From Spiribacter vilamensis (GTDB lineage Bacteria > Pseudomonadota > Gammaproteobacteria > Nitrococcales > Nitrococcaceae), in NCBI RefSeq assembly GCF_004217415.1, contig NZ_SHLI01000001.1, positions 124,001 through 188,000 of the forward strand: a stretch of DNA of 64,000 bases, given 5' to 3'. The notes under the pieces were generated by a model that was given only the letters and a program-made list of their open reading frames with translations, made no database searches and had not been told where the DNA came from. Position 1 is the first letter of the stretch. Every line of letters starts with the position of its first letter. Shown one piece after another: positions 51,976 through 61,033 of the stretch. The position numbers and the translations under genes are program-made.

Positions 51976-52836
51976 GTGTCCGTTAGCCGCGTTGATCTCC
52001 ATATGCACAGTACCGCCTCGGATGGCCACCTGTCGCCGGCGGCCGTGGTGGAGCGCGCGGCTGAATCAGGTGTTCGGCTGATGGCACTGACCGATCACGA
52101 TAGCGTTGATGGCGTGGCCGAGGCGCAGACAAGCGCTCGCGAGCAGGGCATTGCGTGTCTGGCCGGCATCGAACTTTCGGCGCGATGGGCTCGCGGTGTG
52201 GTGCATATTGTTGGCCTCGATATCGATATCACCTCTCCGGCACTGGTCGAGGGCGTGACGCGACAGCAGGCCGAGCGCCACGACCGCGCCGCCCGGATCG
52301 CCGAGCGGCTGGCGGGGGCAGGTGTTCCCGGCATGGGTGATCGGGTAGCGCAACTGGCGAGTGGCGTTCCGGGACGTGCACACTTTGCCCGCGCACTGGT
52401 CGAGCAGGGGGCATCGCCGACGTTCCAGGCGGCGTTCGAGCGCTATCTCAAGCGCGGTCGTCCGGGTTACGCCGCCGTGCAGTGGGCGAGCATCGACGAG
52501 GTGGTCGCCTGGATCCATGCGGCCGGTGGCACCGCGGTTTTCGCCCATCCGCTGCGCTATGGCCTGTCTCGCGGCGCCCTGCGGGCGGTGATTCAGGCCT
52601 TTGTGGACGCGGGCGGTGGGGCGATCGAGGTCGCCAATGGTGGCGGCGGGCGCGACGATTTGTCGGCGGCCGCGGCGCTGGCGCGCCGATTCGGCCTGAC
52701 TGCCTCCAAGGGCTCGGACTTCCACGACCCCGACTTCCCCTGGATCGAGATTGGCCGGCTCGAGCCCATTCCCCGCGATCTCACGCCGGTCTGGGAGACT
52801 CTTCGCGTGACACCGGATACGCCGGCCAATGACTGA
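51976..52836 (+). CDS. rnm: PHP-domain 5'-3' exoribonuclease, RNase AM (YciV) family
   Basis: A 286-residue PHP protein. Metal-binding motifs are DLHMHSTASDGHLSP at 7-21, LTDHDSVDGV, GIELSARW, FAHPLRYGL and KGSDFHDP, in the order of the TrpH/YciV family. E. coli YciV (Rnm) trims 5' ends of ribosomal RNAs; that role is transferred by family. The start is GTG 51976 with only a weak ribosome-binding site; the argD promoter overlaps this region on the other strand. srkA starts 8 nt before its end. Confidence 0.85.
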   Translation: MSVSRVDLHMHSTASDGHLSPAAVVERAAESGVRLMALTDHDSVDGVAEAQTSAREQGIACLAGIELSARWARGVVHIVGLDIDITSPALVEGVTRQQAERHDRAARIAERLAGAGVPGMGDRVAQLASGVPGRAHFARALVEQGASPTFQAAFERYLKRGRPGYAAVQWASIDEVVAWIHAAGGTAVFAHPLRYGLSRGALRAVIQAFVDAGGGAIEVANGGGGRDDLSAAAALARRFGLTASKGSDFHDPDFPWIEIGRLEPIPRDLTPVWETLRVTPDTPAND

Positions 52837-53821
52837 TCCGCGGTCCGGCGAGCATCCGTTTGCCTGCCTCCAGCCCGCCCTGCTGCTGGACATGGTGGAG
52901 GCCGCCGGCGTTCATGCCGACGGCCGCCTGCTGGCGCTCAACAGCTACGAGAACCGGGTCTATCAGCTGGGCGTCGAGGAACGCGATCCGATGATTCTCA
53001 AGGCCTATCGGCCCGATCGCTGGCCGGATGAGGCGATCCTCGAGGAGCATGCCTTCGCGGCCCGGCTGGCCGAACACGACATCCCGGTGGTGGCACCGAT
53101 CAGCCTCGGTCACCGGACCCTGCATCATGCCGCCGGTTTCCGTTTCGCGCTCTATCCCCGGCGCGGCGGTCATGCGCCCGAACTCGATAACCCGGATACG
53201 CGGGAGTGGCTCGGCCGACTGCTGGGACGCATGCATACCGTGGGCGAGGCCGGCGTGTTCGAGCACCGGCCGGTTCTCGACGCCGATGTCATGGGGCGTC
53301 AGACCCGTGACTGGCTGCTTGCGGCCGACTGGATACCGGCGGGCGTCCAGGCGCCTTACCGGGCGGTCACCGACGAATTGCTCGCCGCGATCGATGAGGC
53401 CCGGGAAAGGGCGGCGGGCTGTGCCTCCATTCGCCTGCACGGCGACTTCCACCCCGGTAATATCCTCTGGACCGATCGGGGGCCTCACCTGGTGGATCTC
53501 GATGACTGCCGGACCGGACCGGCGATTCAGGATCTCTGGATGCTGCTCAGTGGTGACCGCGCCGAGCGAACGCTACAGCTCAGTGACCTGGTGGCCGGTT
53601 ACGAGCAGTTCCGTGAGTTCGACCCGCGCGAGCTCCACCTGCTCGAGGCCCTGCGCACGTTAAGAATCATGAGCTACGCCGCGTGGCTGGCAAGGCGCTG
53701 GGACGACCCGGCGTTCCCCGCGACCTTCACCTGGTTCGGGACCGAGCGTTACTGGGAAGACCATGTGCTGACCCTGCGCGAGCAGGTCGCGGCGATGGAG
53801 GCACCGGTGCTGAGCGTATGA
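52829..53821 (+). CDS. srkA: Stress response protein kinase SrkA (YihE)
   Basis: A 330-residue kinase of the APH-like fold. It has the catalytic loop RLHGDFHPGNILW and the metal motif LVDLDDCRTGP, with an N-terminal lobe containing LNSYENRVYQLG and ILKAYRPDRWPDEAILEEH, typical of SrkA. In E. coli SrkA is a Ser/Thr kinase that protects against stress-induced death; substrates here are unknown. It overlaps the upstream gene by 8 nt and the trkA ATG at its stop (ATGA). Confidence 0.9.
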   Translation: MTDPRSGEHPFACLQPALLLDMVEAAGVHADGRLLALNSYENRVYQLGVEERDPMILKAYRPDRWPDEAILEEHAFAARLAEHDIPVVAPISLGHRTLHHAAGFRFALYPRRGGHAPELDNPDTREWLGRLLGRMHTVGEAGVFEHRPVLDADVMGRQTRDWLLAADWIPAGVQAPYRAVTDELLAAIDEARERAAGCASIRLHGDFHPGNILWTDRGPHLVDLDDCRTGPAIQDLWMLLSGDRAERTLQLSDLVAGYEQFREFDPRELHLLEALRTLRIMSYAAWLARRWDDPAFPATFTWFGTERYWEDHVLTLREQVAAMEAPVLSV

Positions 53822-54498
53822 TGATAGTCGTGATCGGGGCCGGAACGGTCGGTAACAGCCTGATCGAACAGGCACTGGCGACCACCAATAACAACCTTGT
53901 GGTGGTGGAAAGCGATCCGACACTCGCGGATGCCTGTGCCGAGCGGCATGACGTACGTGTGCTCGCCATGGACGTCGGCGACGACGCATTCGTGGCGGAA
54001 AGCCAGCTGGCCCGGGCCGAGGCCCTGATCGCGACCACGGATGACGATTCCACCAATCTCATGGCGGTGCTGCTCGCGAAAGAGGTGGGCGTGGAGACGC
54101 TAACCGCCACCGTGAACCGGGATTCGCATATCCCCATCTTCCGTCGCCTCGGGGTTCGGGTATTGTCCGATCCGGAACGGCTGGTCGCCCAGCATCTGCT
54201 GGATATCACCCTGCTACCCGAGACCCACGACGTGACGACGCTGCGCGGTGGCCAGCAAATCATTGAGCTCAAGCTCGGCGAGAAGTCGCCGCTCGTGGGT
54301 CTGGAAGCCGCTGAAATCCGCCGTCGCGAGCTGCTGGGGGAGGATCTCCAGCTGCTCGCCCGGGTCCGCGAGGGGAAGACCCGACGGCTTGCCGATGGCG
54401 AGAAGCTGGCGGCGGGGGACGGGGTTATCCTTTTCGCGGCGGAGCGCCTTCGCGGCCGGCGCCGGCTCGCCTTCCGCGAGCGTCACCTGGAAGGCTGA
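53818..54498 (+). CDS. trkA: Potassium uptake regulator TrkA, half-length form
   Basis: TrkA gates the TrkH channel in response to nucleotides. The 226-residue protein has one NAD-binding RCK domain (VVIGAGTVGNSLIEQA then VVVESD) and one RCK_C domain from about residue 140, whereas E. coli TrkA (458) has two copies of each; the single-unit form resembles KtrA. ATG 53818 overlaps the srkA stop; an ATG at 53821 is equally possible. trkH starts 4 nt after its stop. Confidence 0.88.
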   Translation: MMIVVIGAGTVGNSLIEQALATTNNNLVVVESDPTLADACAERHDVRVLAMDVGDDAFVAESQLARAEALIATTDDDSTNLMAVLLAKEVGVETLTATVNRDSHIPIFRRLGVRVLSDPERLVAQHLLDITLLPETHDVTTLRGGQQIIELKLGEKSPLVGLEAAEIRRRELLGEDLQLLARVREGKTRRLADGEKLAAGDGVILFAAERLRGRRRLAFRERHLEG

Positions 54499-54502
54499 CA
54501 GC

Positions 54503-55969
54503 GTGCGCGAGGTACTGCGCGGTACCGGTTTTCTGCTGCATGTCCCCGGCCTGATGGCGCTGCTTTCGATCCCGGTGGCCGGTTGGGCGGACGAGTGGTG
54601 GGGCGCATGGGGGTTTGCCCTGACTGCGGCGATCGCACTGATCACCGGCCAGTCGCTGGTCCGGGCGACACGGGGCCGGGATCGGTTCTATCGCTATCAT
54701 TCGATGCTGATCGCGGGCATCAGCTGGGTGCTTATTGCGATCATTGGCGCGATCCCGGTATTCGTCAGCGCGCATCTGGCGCCGTTGTCGGCAGAGGCGG
54801 CGATGCAGCTGTTCCGGCAGCCGGCACATGCGTTTTTCGAATCGGTTTCGGGGTTCACCTCCACCGGGCTGACGGTGGTGGCGGCGGCCTCGGAGCTGCC
54901 ACATCACATCCAGTGGTGGCGGAGTTTCAGTCAGTGGGTCGGCGGAATCGGCGTCATTCTGCTGCTGCTCGCGATCGTTCCGGCCGAGCGCGGCGCCATT
55001 AACCTCTATTTCTCCGAGGCGCGCGACGAGAAGATCCTGCCCACTGTCAAATCGACTGTACAGACCATGTGGGCGATCTACGTGGGGTATACGCTTAGTG
55101 CGATCGCGTTGCTATGGATCGTCGGCGAGCCGCCCTGGCGGGCGATCAATCACGGGATGACGGCGATCGCGACCGGTGGATTCACGATCACCGATGACAG
55201 CCTGATGAGCGCCCCGGAGCATGTTCAGCTCGCGTATGTGCCGATCATGCTCGCCGGCGCGGTGAGTTTCCTTATCCACTACCGGCTGATTGTCGAGCGG
55301 GTCTCGCCCCGGTCCCTCTGGGAGCTCGTCGAGGTGCGGGTGCTGGTCTGGGTGCTGCTGGGCGGTTTTCTGCTGCTCTGGGGGCAGCGCTGGCTGACCC
55401 TCGGCAGCGATACGCTCATCAGCTCGGTGCTGGTCTGGGTGTCGGCGATCACGTCCGCGGGATTCGCGGCCGCCGATTTGTCGGCCTGGGCGGATGCGGC
55501 ACTGCTTCTGGTGTTGATGGCCGTACTGATGGGCGGGATGGCCGGATCGACCAGCGGCGGCATCAAGCTGCTCCGGGTGGGGCTCTTGCTCAAGGACCTG
55601 GTCGGCCAGCTCCGCTCGCTGCGTGCGACGCCGCACGAGGTGGTGGTGCTACGCTACGACGGTGCGCGTATCACCCCGGCGCAGATGGCCTCACTCGGCC
55701 ATACCGCCCTGCGCCTGGTGGGTATCTTCATGCTGCTGTGGCTGCTGGGGGTGTTCGTCATGCTCCACTGGCTGCCCGCCGATACCCGACTCGCCCACGT
55801 GTTTTTCGATACCGCCTCGGCGCTCTTCAACTCCGGCCTTGGCACCGGGGTTGCCGGCCCCGATCTGGAGCCGGGCGCGGCGGTCGTACTCAGTGTGCTG
55901 ATGCTGCTGGGGCGGCTCGAGGTGTTCCCGCTTCTGCTGCTGGTGGCGTTCCTCCTCGGACGGCGTTAG
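54503..55969 (+). CDS. trkH: Potassium uptake channel subunit TrkH
   Basis: TrkH forms the K+ pore of the Trk system. From GTG 54503 the protein has 488 residues (E. coli 483), with two N-terminal helices and four pore repeats. P-loop glycine segments include VSGFTSTGLTVV, IATGGFTITDD, ITSAGFAAADL and ALFNSGLGTGVAG. The frame is open upstream through trkA, but only the GTG start is outside it. With the half-length TrkA just upstream it forms a dedicated two-gene uptake unit, useful for salt adaptation. Confidence 0.92.
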   Translation: MREVLRGTGFLLHVPGLMALLSIPVAGWADEWWGAWGFALTAAIALITGQSLVRATRGRDRFYRYHSMLIAGISWVLIAIIGAIPVFVSAHLAPLSAEAAMQLFRQPAHAFFESVSGFTSTGLTVVAAASELPHHIQWWRSFSQWVGGIGVILLLLAIVPAERGAINLYFSEARDEKILPTVKSTVQTMWAIYVGYTLSAIALLWIVGEPPWRAINHGMTAIATGGFTITDDSLMSAPEHVQLAYVPIMLAGAVSFLIHYRLIVERVSPRSLWELVEVRVLVWVLLGGFLLLWGQRWLTLGSDTLISSVLVWVSAITSAGFAAADLSAWADAALLLVLMAVLMGGMAGSTSGGIKLLRVGLLLKDLVGQLRSLRATPHEVVVLRYDGARITPAQMASLGHTALRLVGIFMLLWLLGVFVMLHWLPADTRLAHVFFDTASALFNSGLGTGVAGPDLEPGAAVVLSVLMLLGRLEVFPLLLLVAFLLGRR

Positions 55970-55988
55970 AAGCATGGGGATGGATCAA

Positions 55989-56017
55989 TTCGAATGAATC
56001 CGCTTAATCTGTATACT
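55989..56017 (+). promoter_or_regulatory. Possible typA promoter
   Basis: A good TATACT (56012-56017) has a weak TTCGAA -35 (55989-55994) at 17 nt. A small hairpin GCTCG/CGAGC lies at 56036-56049 in the leader. AGGAAG forms the ribosome-binding site before ATG 56065. Confidence 0.4.
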
Positions 56018-56064
56018 GGGGAGTTTACATAAATCGCTCGTTCACGAGCCGTCAGGAAGATTCC

Positions 56065-57909
56065 ATGAGTACCGATCCAGCCCAGTCCGACGTACGCAAT
56101 CTGCGTAACGTCGCCATTATCGCCCACGTCGACCACGGCAAGACCACCCTGGTGGATCAGCTGCTGCAACAGTCGGGTACCCTCGAGTCGCGCGGCGAGG
56201 CGCAGGATCGCATCATGGATTCGAACGACCTCGAGAAAGAGCGGGGCATCACGATCCTGTCCAAAAATACGGCGATCGAGTGGCAGGAGCTGCGCGTCAA
56301 CATCGTCGATACCCCGGGCCACGCCGACTTCGGGGGCGAGGTCGAGCGCGTATTGTCCATGGTCGATTCGGTACTGCTTCTGGTCGATGCCGTGGATGGT
56401 CCCATGCCGCAGACGCGGTTCGTTACCGAAAAAGCCCTGGCCCTGGGCCTGAAGCCGATCGTCGTGGTCAACAAGGTTGACCGCGACGGCGCCCGGCCGG
56501 ACTGGGTGGTGGACAAGACCTTCGACCTGTTCGACAACCTCGGCGCGAGCGAAGAACAGCTCGACTTTCCGGTGATCTACGCCTCGGCCCTGAATGGCTA
56601 TGCCGGGACCGAATCCGATGTGCGCAGTGGCGACATGACGCCGCTGTTCGAACTTCTGCGCAATCTGGTGCCAGCGCCACAGGTGGACGCTGAGGGACCA
56701 TTCCGGATGCAGGTCACTTCCCTCGACTACAACAGCTATGTCGGGGTGATCGGTATCGGCCGAATCGAGCGCGGCAGTGTCAGGAGTAATCAGAACCTGG
56801 TCTGCGTCGATCGCGACGGCAAAAAGCGAAACGTGCGTCTGCTCCAGGTGCTCGGTTTCCTGGGTCTGAACCGGGTCGAGGTTCCCTCGGCCAGCGCCGG
56901 CGACATCATTGCCTTTACCGGTATTGACCGGATCAACATCTCCGACACGCTCTGCGATCCCGCCGACGTGGAGGCCCTGCCGGCACTGACGGTCGATGAG
57001 CCAACCGTGTCGATGACCTTTCAGGTCAATACGTCACCCTTCGTCGGGCGCGAGGGCAAATACGTCACCTCGCGCCAGCTGCGCGAGCGGCTGATGCGTG
57101 AGCTCGTTCACAATGTCGCGCTGCGGGTCGAGGATACCGACGATCCGGAACGGATGCGTGTCTCCGGTCGTGGCGAGTTGCACCTCGGCATCCTCATCGA
57201 GAACATGCGCCGCGAGGGCTACGAGCTGGGCGTATCCCGGCCCGAGGTCATCACCCGCGAGGTGAATGGCAAGCTCGAAGAGCCCTTCGAGCAGCTGACC
57301 GTCGATGTCGAGGAGGACTACCAGGGGGCGGTCATGCAGGCACTGGGCGAGCGTGGCGGCGAGCTCACCGACATGCTGCCTGACGGGCGGGGTCGTGTCC
57401 GGCTCGATTACATCATCCCGGCACGCGGGCTGATCGGTTTCCGTACCGAGTTCCTCACCGCGACGTCGGGCACCGGCCTCATGTACCACGTCTTCGACCA
57501 CTATGGTCCTGCCAAGACCGGGGAATACGGGCAGCGCACCAACGGTGTGATGATTTCGATGGCCGCCGGCAAGGCGGTCGCCTATGCGCTGTTCAACCTC
57601 CAGGATCGTGGCAAGCTGTTCGTCGGCCATGGAGACGAGGTCTATGAGGGAATGGTGATTGGCCTGCACAACCGCGACAACGACCTGGTGGTTAATCCGC
57701 TCAAGGCCAAGCAGCTTACTAACGTCCGCGCCGCCGGCACCGACGAAACCCTGATCCTGACGCCGCCGCAACGGCTCACGCTGGAGCAGGCGCTGGAGTT
57801 CATCGACGATGACGAGCTGGTGGAGGTGACACCCGGCGCCATCCGGATTCGCAAGAAGTACCTTCTCGAGCACGAGCGTAAAAAGGCCGCGAAGAAGGGC
57901 GGCAAGTAA
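56065..57909 (+). CDS. typA: Ribosome-associated GTPase TypA/BipA
   Basis: This translational GTPase helps 50S assembly at low temperature and stress. The 614-residue protein has G1 AHVDHGKTT (20-28), the switch ERGITIL, G3 DTPGHADF, G4 NKVDR, then EF-G-like domains and the BipA-specific C-terminal domain ([20 protein letters not shown], and the ending [15 protein letters not shown]). It stands alone, with convergent ispA 8 nt past its stop. Confidence 0.97.
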   Translation: MSTDPAQSDVRNLRNVAIIAHVDHGKTTLVDQLLQQSGTLESRGEAQDRIMDSNDLEKERGITILSKNTAIEWQELRVNIVDTPGHADFGGEVERVLSMVDSVLLLVDAVDGPMPQTRFVTEKALALGLKPIVVVNKVDRDGARPDWVVDKTFDLFDNLGASEEQLDFPVIYASALNGYAGTESDVRSGDMTPLFELLRNLVPAPQVDAEGPFRMQVTSLDYNSYVGVIGIGRIERGSVRSNQNLVCVDRDGKKRNVRLLQVLGFLGLNRVEVPSASAGDIIAFTGIDRINISDTLCDPADVEALPALTVDEPTVSMTFQVNTSPFVGREGKYVTSRQLRERLMRELVHNVALRVEDTDDPERMRVSGRGELHLGILIENMRREGYELGVSRPEVITREVNGKLEEPFEQLTVDVEEDYQGAVMQALGERGGELTDMLPDGRGRVRLDYIIPARGLIGFRTEFLTATSGTGLMYHVFDHYGPAKTGEYGQRTNGVMISMAAGKAVAYALFNLQDRGKLFVGHGDEVYEGMVIGLHNRDNDLVVNPLKAKQLTNVRAAGTDETLILTPPQRLTLEQALEFIDDDELVEVTPGAIRIRKKYLLEHERKKAAKKGGK

Positions 57910-57917
57910 GGGTAGGC

Positions 57918-58808
57918 TCAGCGCTCGCGGCTGATGATGTAGTCGGCGAGCGAGCGCAGGGTGTCGGCACGGGGGCCGAAGGTCTCCATGGCCTGAATGG
58001 CCTCGTCGCGTAGATGCCGGGCGAACCGCTGTGATGCCTCGAGCCCCATCAGCCCCGGATAGGTCGGTTTCTCGCGCCTTGCGTCGGCGCCGCGGGCCTT
58101 GCCCGTATCACGGCTGTCACCGGTTACGTCGAGGATGTCGTCCTGGACCTGGAAGGCGAGGCCGATGCACTGGCCGTAGTGATCGAGGGCACTGTGCTGG
58201 TCTGCATCGGGTCCATCGACGGCGCCGAGTGACCCCAGCCGAAGGCTCGCGAGGATCAGGGCACCGGTCTTGTGACGGTGCATGGTCTCGAGCTCGGTGA
58301 CATCGATCCGATGCCTGACCGCGCCCAGGTCCAGCGCCTGACCGCCGGCCATGCCGCGCGAGCCGACCGCCTCGGCGAGAGTCGCGATCATGCGGATGCG
58401 GCGCTCGGCATTGGCGGGGCCTGTCTCCGCAATGCGCTGGAACGCCAGCGTTTGCAAGGCGTCGCCCGCGAGTATCGCGGTCGACTCGTCGAACGCGCGG
58501 TGACAGGTCGGCTGCCCCCGTCGCAGGTCATCATCATCCATTGCCGGCAGATCGTCGTGAATCAACGAATAGGCGTGGATCATTTCCACCGCGCAGGCCG
58601 GCGAGTCCAGGTCGGTATCGATCGCATCGAACAGCAGGCCCGCCTGGTAGACCAGGAACGGGCGCAGGCGCTTGCCCGGTGCGAGGGCCGCGTAGCGCAT
58701 CGCCTCATGCAGGCGCTCCGGCGCCAGCGTGGCATCGGGCAGTGCCTGATCCAGGACCGCCTCGACGCGGGCCCGGGCCTGTGTCAGCGAGTCACTCAGG
58801 CTGGCCAT
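57918..58808 (-). CDS. ispA: Farnesyl diphosphate synthase IspA
   Basis: IspA condenses IPP with DMAPP and GPP to make FPP. The 296-residue protein has GKRLRP at 45-50, the first aspartate motif DDLPAMD at 85-91 with the two-residue insertion typical of bacterial FPP synthase, a tyrosine five positions before it that limits chain length, and the second motif QVQDDILDVTGD. ATG 58808 has GGGA upstream; the open frame continues into xseB. It overlaps xseB by 17 nt. E. coli has dxs as the next gene; here it is missing. Confidence 0.94.
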   Translation of the reverse strand: MASLSDSLTQARARVEAVLDQALPDATLAPERLHEAMRYAALAPGKRLRPFLVYQAGLLFDAIDTDLDSPACAVEMIHAYSLIHDDLPAMDDDDLRRGQPTCHRAFDESTAILAGDALQTLAFQRIAETGPANAERRIRMIATLAEAVGSRGMAGGQALDLGAVRHRIDVTELETMHRHKTGALILASLRLGSLGAVDGPDADQHSALDHYGQCIGLAFQVQDDILDVTGDSRDTGKARGADARREKPTYPGLMGLEASQRFARHLRDEAIQAMETFGPRADTLRSLADYIISRER

Positions 58809-59043
58809 CGTCGGTCCCTTCGAAGGGTGTTGGCTCCGCCTCCGCATCCTTGCCGGTGAGGATCTCCACCCGCTGCTCCGCTTCCGATAGTGCCTTCTGG
58901 CATTCGCGGGTCAGGCGGATCCCCTGCTCAAAGCACTGTAGCGACTGCTCCAGCGTCAGTTCGCCGCGCTCCATTCGCTCGACCAGTGCCTCCAGCGTCT
59001 GCAGGGAGGTTTCGAAGTCTGGTGTTTCGTCATTTTCACTCAT
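58792..59043 (-). CDS. xseB: Exodeoxyribonuclease VII small subunit XseB
   Basis: An 83-residue protein with the XseB pattern FETSLQTLEALVERMERGEL, then EQGIRLTRECQKALSEAEQRVEIL. It pairs with the large subunit XseA (not in the window) in the exonuclease VII complex. ATG 59043 gives the typical length; the open frame upstream runs antisense to parE. It is cotranscribed with ispA. Confidence 0.93.
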   Translation of the reverse strand: MSENDETPDFETSLQTLEALVERMERGELTLEQSLQCFEQGIRLTRECQKALSEAEQRVEILTGKDAEAEPTPFEGTDDGQPE

Positions 59044-59115
59044 GGTGCGAAGTCTATCGCGCAGCGGCGACCGACGCACTCGCCCGATGGGGTGGCAGCC
59101 GTTACACTCCCGGGC

Positions 59116-61008
59116 ATGAGTGAACGCTACGATTCTGCTGCCATCGAGGTCCTGACCGGCCTCGACCCGGTGCGCCGTCGCCCGGGGATGTATACCGACA
59201 CCACCCGACCCAATCATCTGGCCCAGGAGGTCGTCGACAACAGCGTCGACGAGGCCATTGCCGGCCATTGCCAGCGTATTGACGTGACGCTGTATCGCGA
59301 TGGCTCGCTGTCGGTCACCGACGACGGCCGGGGCATGCCCGTGGATATGCACCCCGAGGAGGGCGCGCCCGGGGTGGAGATTATCCTCGGTCGGCTCCAC
59401 GCCGGCGGCAAATTCTCGCGCGAGAGCTATCAGTTTTCCGGCGGGCTGCATGGTGTGGGTGTCTCCGTGGTCAATGCCCTGTCGACGCGCCTCGACGTGT
59501 CGATCCGTCGTGATGGCCGGGAGTGGCGGATGGCCTTCGCCAATGGCGAGAAGATCCAGCCGCTCGAGGCCGTGGGTGAGGTCGGCCGCCGCAACACCGG
59601 CACGCGACTGCATTTCTGGCCCAACGCGGAGTACTTCGATTCGGCCCGCTTCTCGCTGCCGCGCCTGCGCCACGTGCTGCGGGCCAAGGCCGTACTCTGC
59701 CCGGGACTCGCGGTCCGGCTCGTCGAGGAGGCGAGTGGCGAGGAGACGCTGTGGCACTACGAGAAGGGGCTCGCCGACTACCTCGAAACGACGCTGGAGG
59801 GCGTGCCGCAGATTCCGGAGGCGCCCTTTACCGGCGAGTTCTCGGCCCGGCACGAGGCGGTCGAATGGGCCGTCGCCTGGCTGCCCGAGCAGGGTGAGCC
59901 GGTGCAGGAGAGTTACGTCAACCTGATTCCCACTTTGCAGGGCGGGACGCATGTTAATGGCCTGCGCTCCGGCCTGACCGAGGCGCTGCGGGAGTTCTGC
60001 GAGTTTCGCAATCTGCTGCCACGGGGCGTCCGCATCGCCCCGGAAGATGTCTGGGAGCGGGTCACCTACGTGCTATCGGTCAAGCTCGAGGAGCCCCAGT
60101 TCTCGGGGCAGACCAAGGAGCGGCTGTCGTCCCGGGCCTGTGCCGGTTTCGTCTCGGGCGTGGTCAAGGACGCCTTCAGTCTCTGGCTCAACGAACACAC
60201 CACCGAGGCCGAGCGGCTGGTGGAGCTGGTGCTCGCCAACGCCCAGCGTCGCCTGCGGGCCTCGCGCAAGGTCACCCGCAAGCGGGTCACCCAGGGGCCT
60301 GCCCTGCCGGGCAAGCTTGCCGACTGCAGTAACCAGGATCCGGGGATCAGCGAGCTCTTCCTGGTGGAGGGCGATTCCGCCGGTGGCTCGGCGAAGCAGG
60401 CCCGTGATCGCGACTTCCAGGCGGTCATGCCTTTGCGTGGCAAGATCCTCAACACCTGGGAGGTGGACCCGGCCGAGGTGATGGCCTCGCAGGAGGTGCA
60501 CGATATCGCCGTGGCACTGGGGATCGAGCCCGGATCGGACGATCTTACCCGCCTGCGATATGCAAAGGTCTGCGTCCTGGCGGATGCCGACCCGGACGGG
60601 GCGCATATCGCGACGCTGCTCTGCGCCCTTTTCCTGCGCCACTTCCCGGCTCTGGTGAAATCCGGGCATGTATTCATGGCAATGCCGCCGCTCTACCGGG
60701 TCGATGTCGGCAAACAGACCTGGTACGCGCTGGACGAGGACGAGCGACAGGGGATCCTCGACCGGATCGAGGCCGAGAAACTCAAGGGTAAGGTGGCGAT
60801 TACGCGCTTCAAGGGGCTGGGTGAGATGAACCCCTTGCAGCTCCGCGAGACAACCATGGCACCGGACACCCGACGGCTTGTGCAGCTGACCGTTGATGCC
60901 CCCGAAGAGACCGAGGCGCTGATGGCGATGCTGCTCGGCAAGCGCGCCGCGGGTAAGCGGCGTGCGTGGCTGGAGAGCAAGGGCGACCTTGCGGATGTGC
61001 TGGTATGA
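59116..61008 (+). CDS. parE: DNA topoisomerase IV subunit B ParE
   Basis: ParE is the ATPase half of topoisomerase IV, which decatenates chromosomes. The 630-residue protein has exactly the E. coli ParE length, lacking the extra GyrB insert. Motifs are the GHKL set ([12 protein letters not shown] near 40, [24 protein letters not shown]), a QTKERLSS segment, and the TOPRIM EGDSAGG near 418. ATG 59116 gives [16 protein letters not shown]. parC follows after 25 nt. Confidence 0.95.
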   Translation: MSERYDSAAIEVLTGLDPVRRRPGMYTDTTRPNHLAQEVVDNSVDEAIAGHCQRIDVTLYRDGSLSVTDDGRGMPVDMHPEEGAPGVEIILGRLHAGGKFSRESYQFSGGLHGVGVSVVNALSTRLDVSIRRDGREWRMAFANGEKIQPLEAVGEVGRRNTGTRLHFWPNAEYFDSARFSLPRLRHVLRAKAVLCPGLAVRLVEEASGEETLWHYEKGLADYLETTLEGVPQIPEAPFTGEFSARHEAVEWAVAWLPEQGEPVQESYVNLIPTLQGGTHVNGLRSGLTEALREFCEFRNLLPRGVRIAPEDVWERVTYVLSVKLEEPQFSGQTKERLSSRACAGFVSGVVKDAFSLWLNEHTTEAERLVELVLANAQRRLRASRKVTRKRVTQGPALPGKLADCSNQDPGISELFLVEGDSAGGSAKQARDRDFQAVMPLRGKILNTWEVDPAEVMASQEVHDIAVALGIEPGSDDLTRLRYAKVCVLADADPDGAHIATLLCALFLRHFPALVKSGHVFMAMPPLYRVDVGKQTWYALDEDERQGILDRIEAEKLKGKVAITRFKGLGEMNPLQLRETTMAPDTRRLVQLTVDAPEETEALMAMLLGKRAAGKRRAWLESKGDLADVLV

Positions 61009-61033
61009 ATCCACGAGAGGACAGGCAGAGACG

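Noticed and set aside
56036-56049. GCTCG/CGAGC stem-loop in the typA leader as a riboswitch or thermosensor
   Set aside because: A 5-bp stem that does not cover the ribosome-binding site is too small to support such a role.
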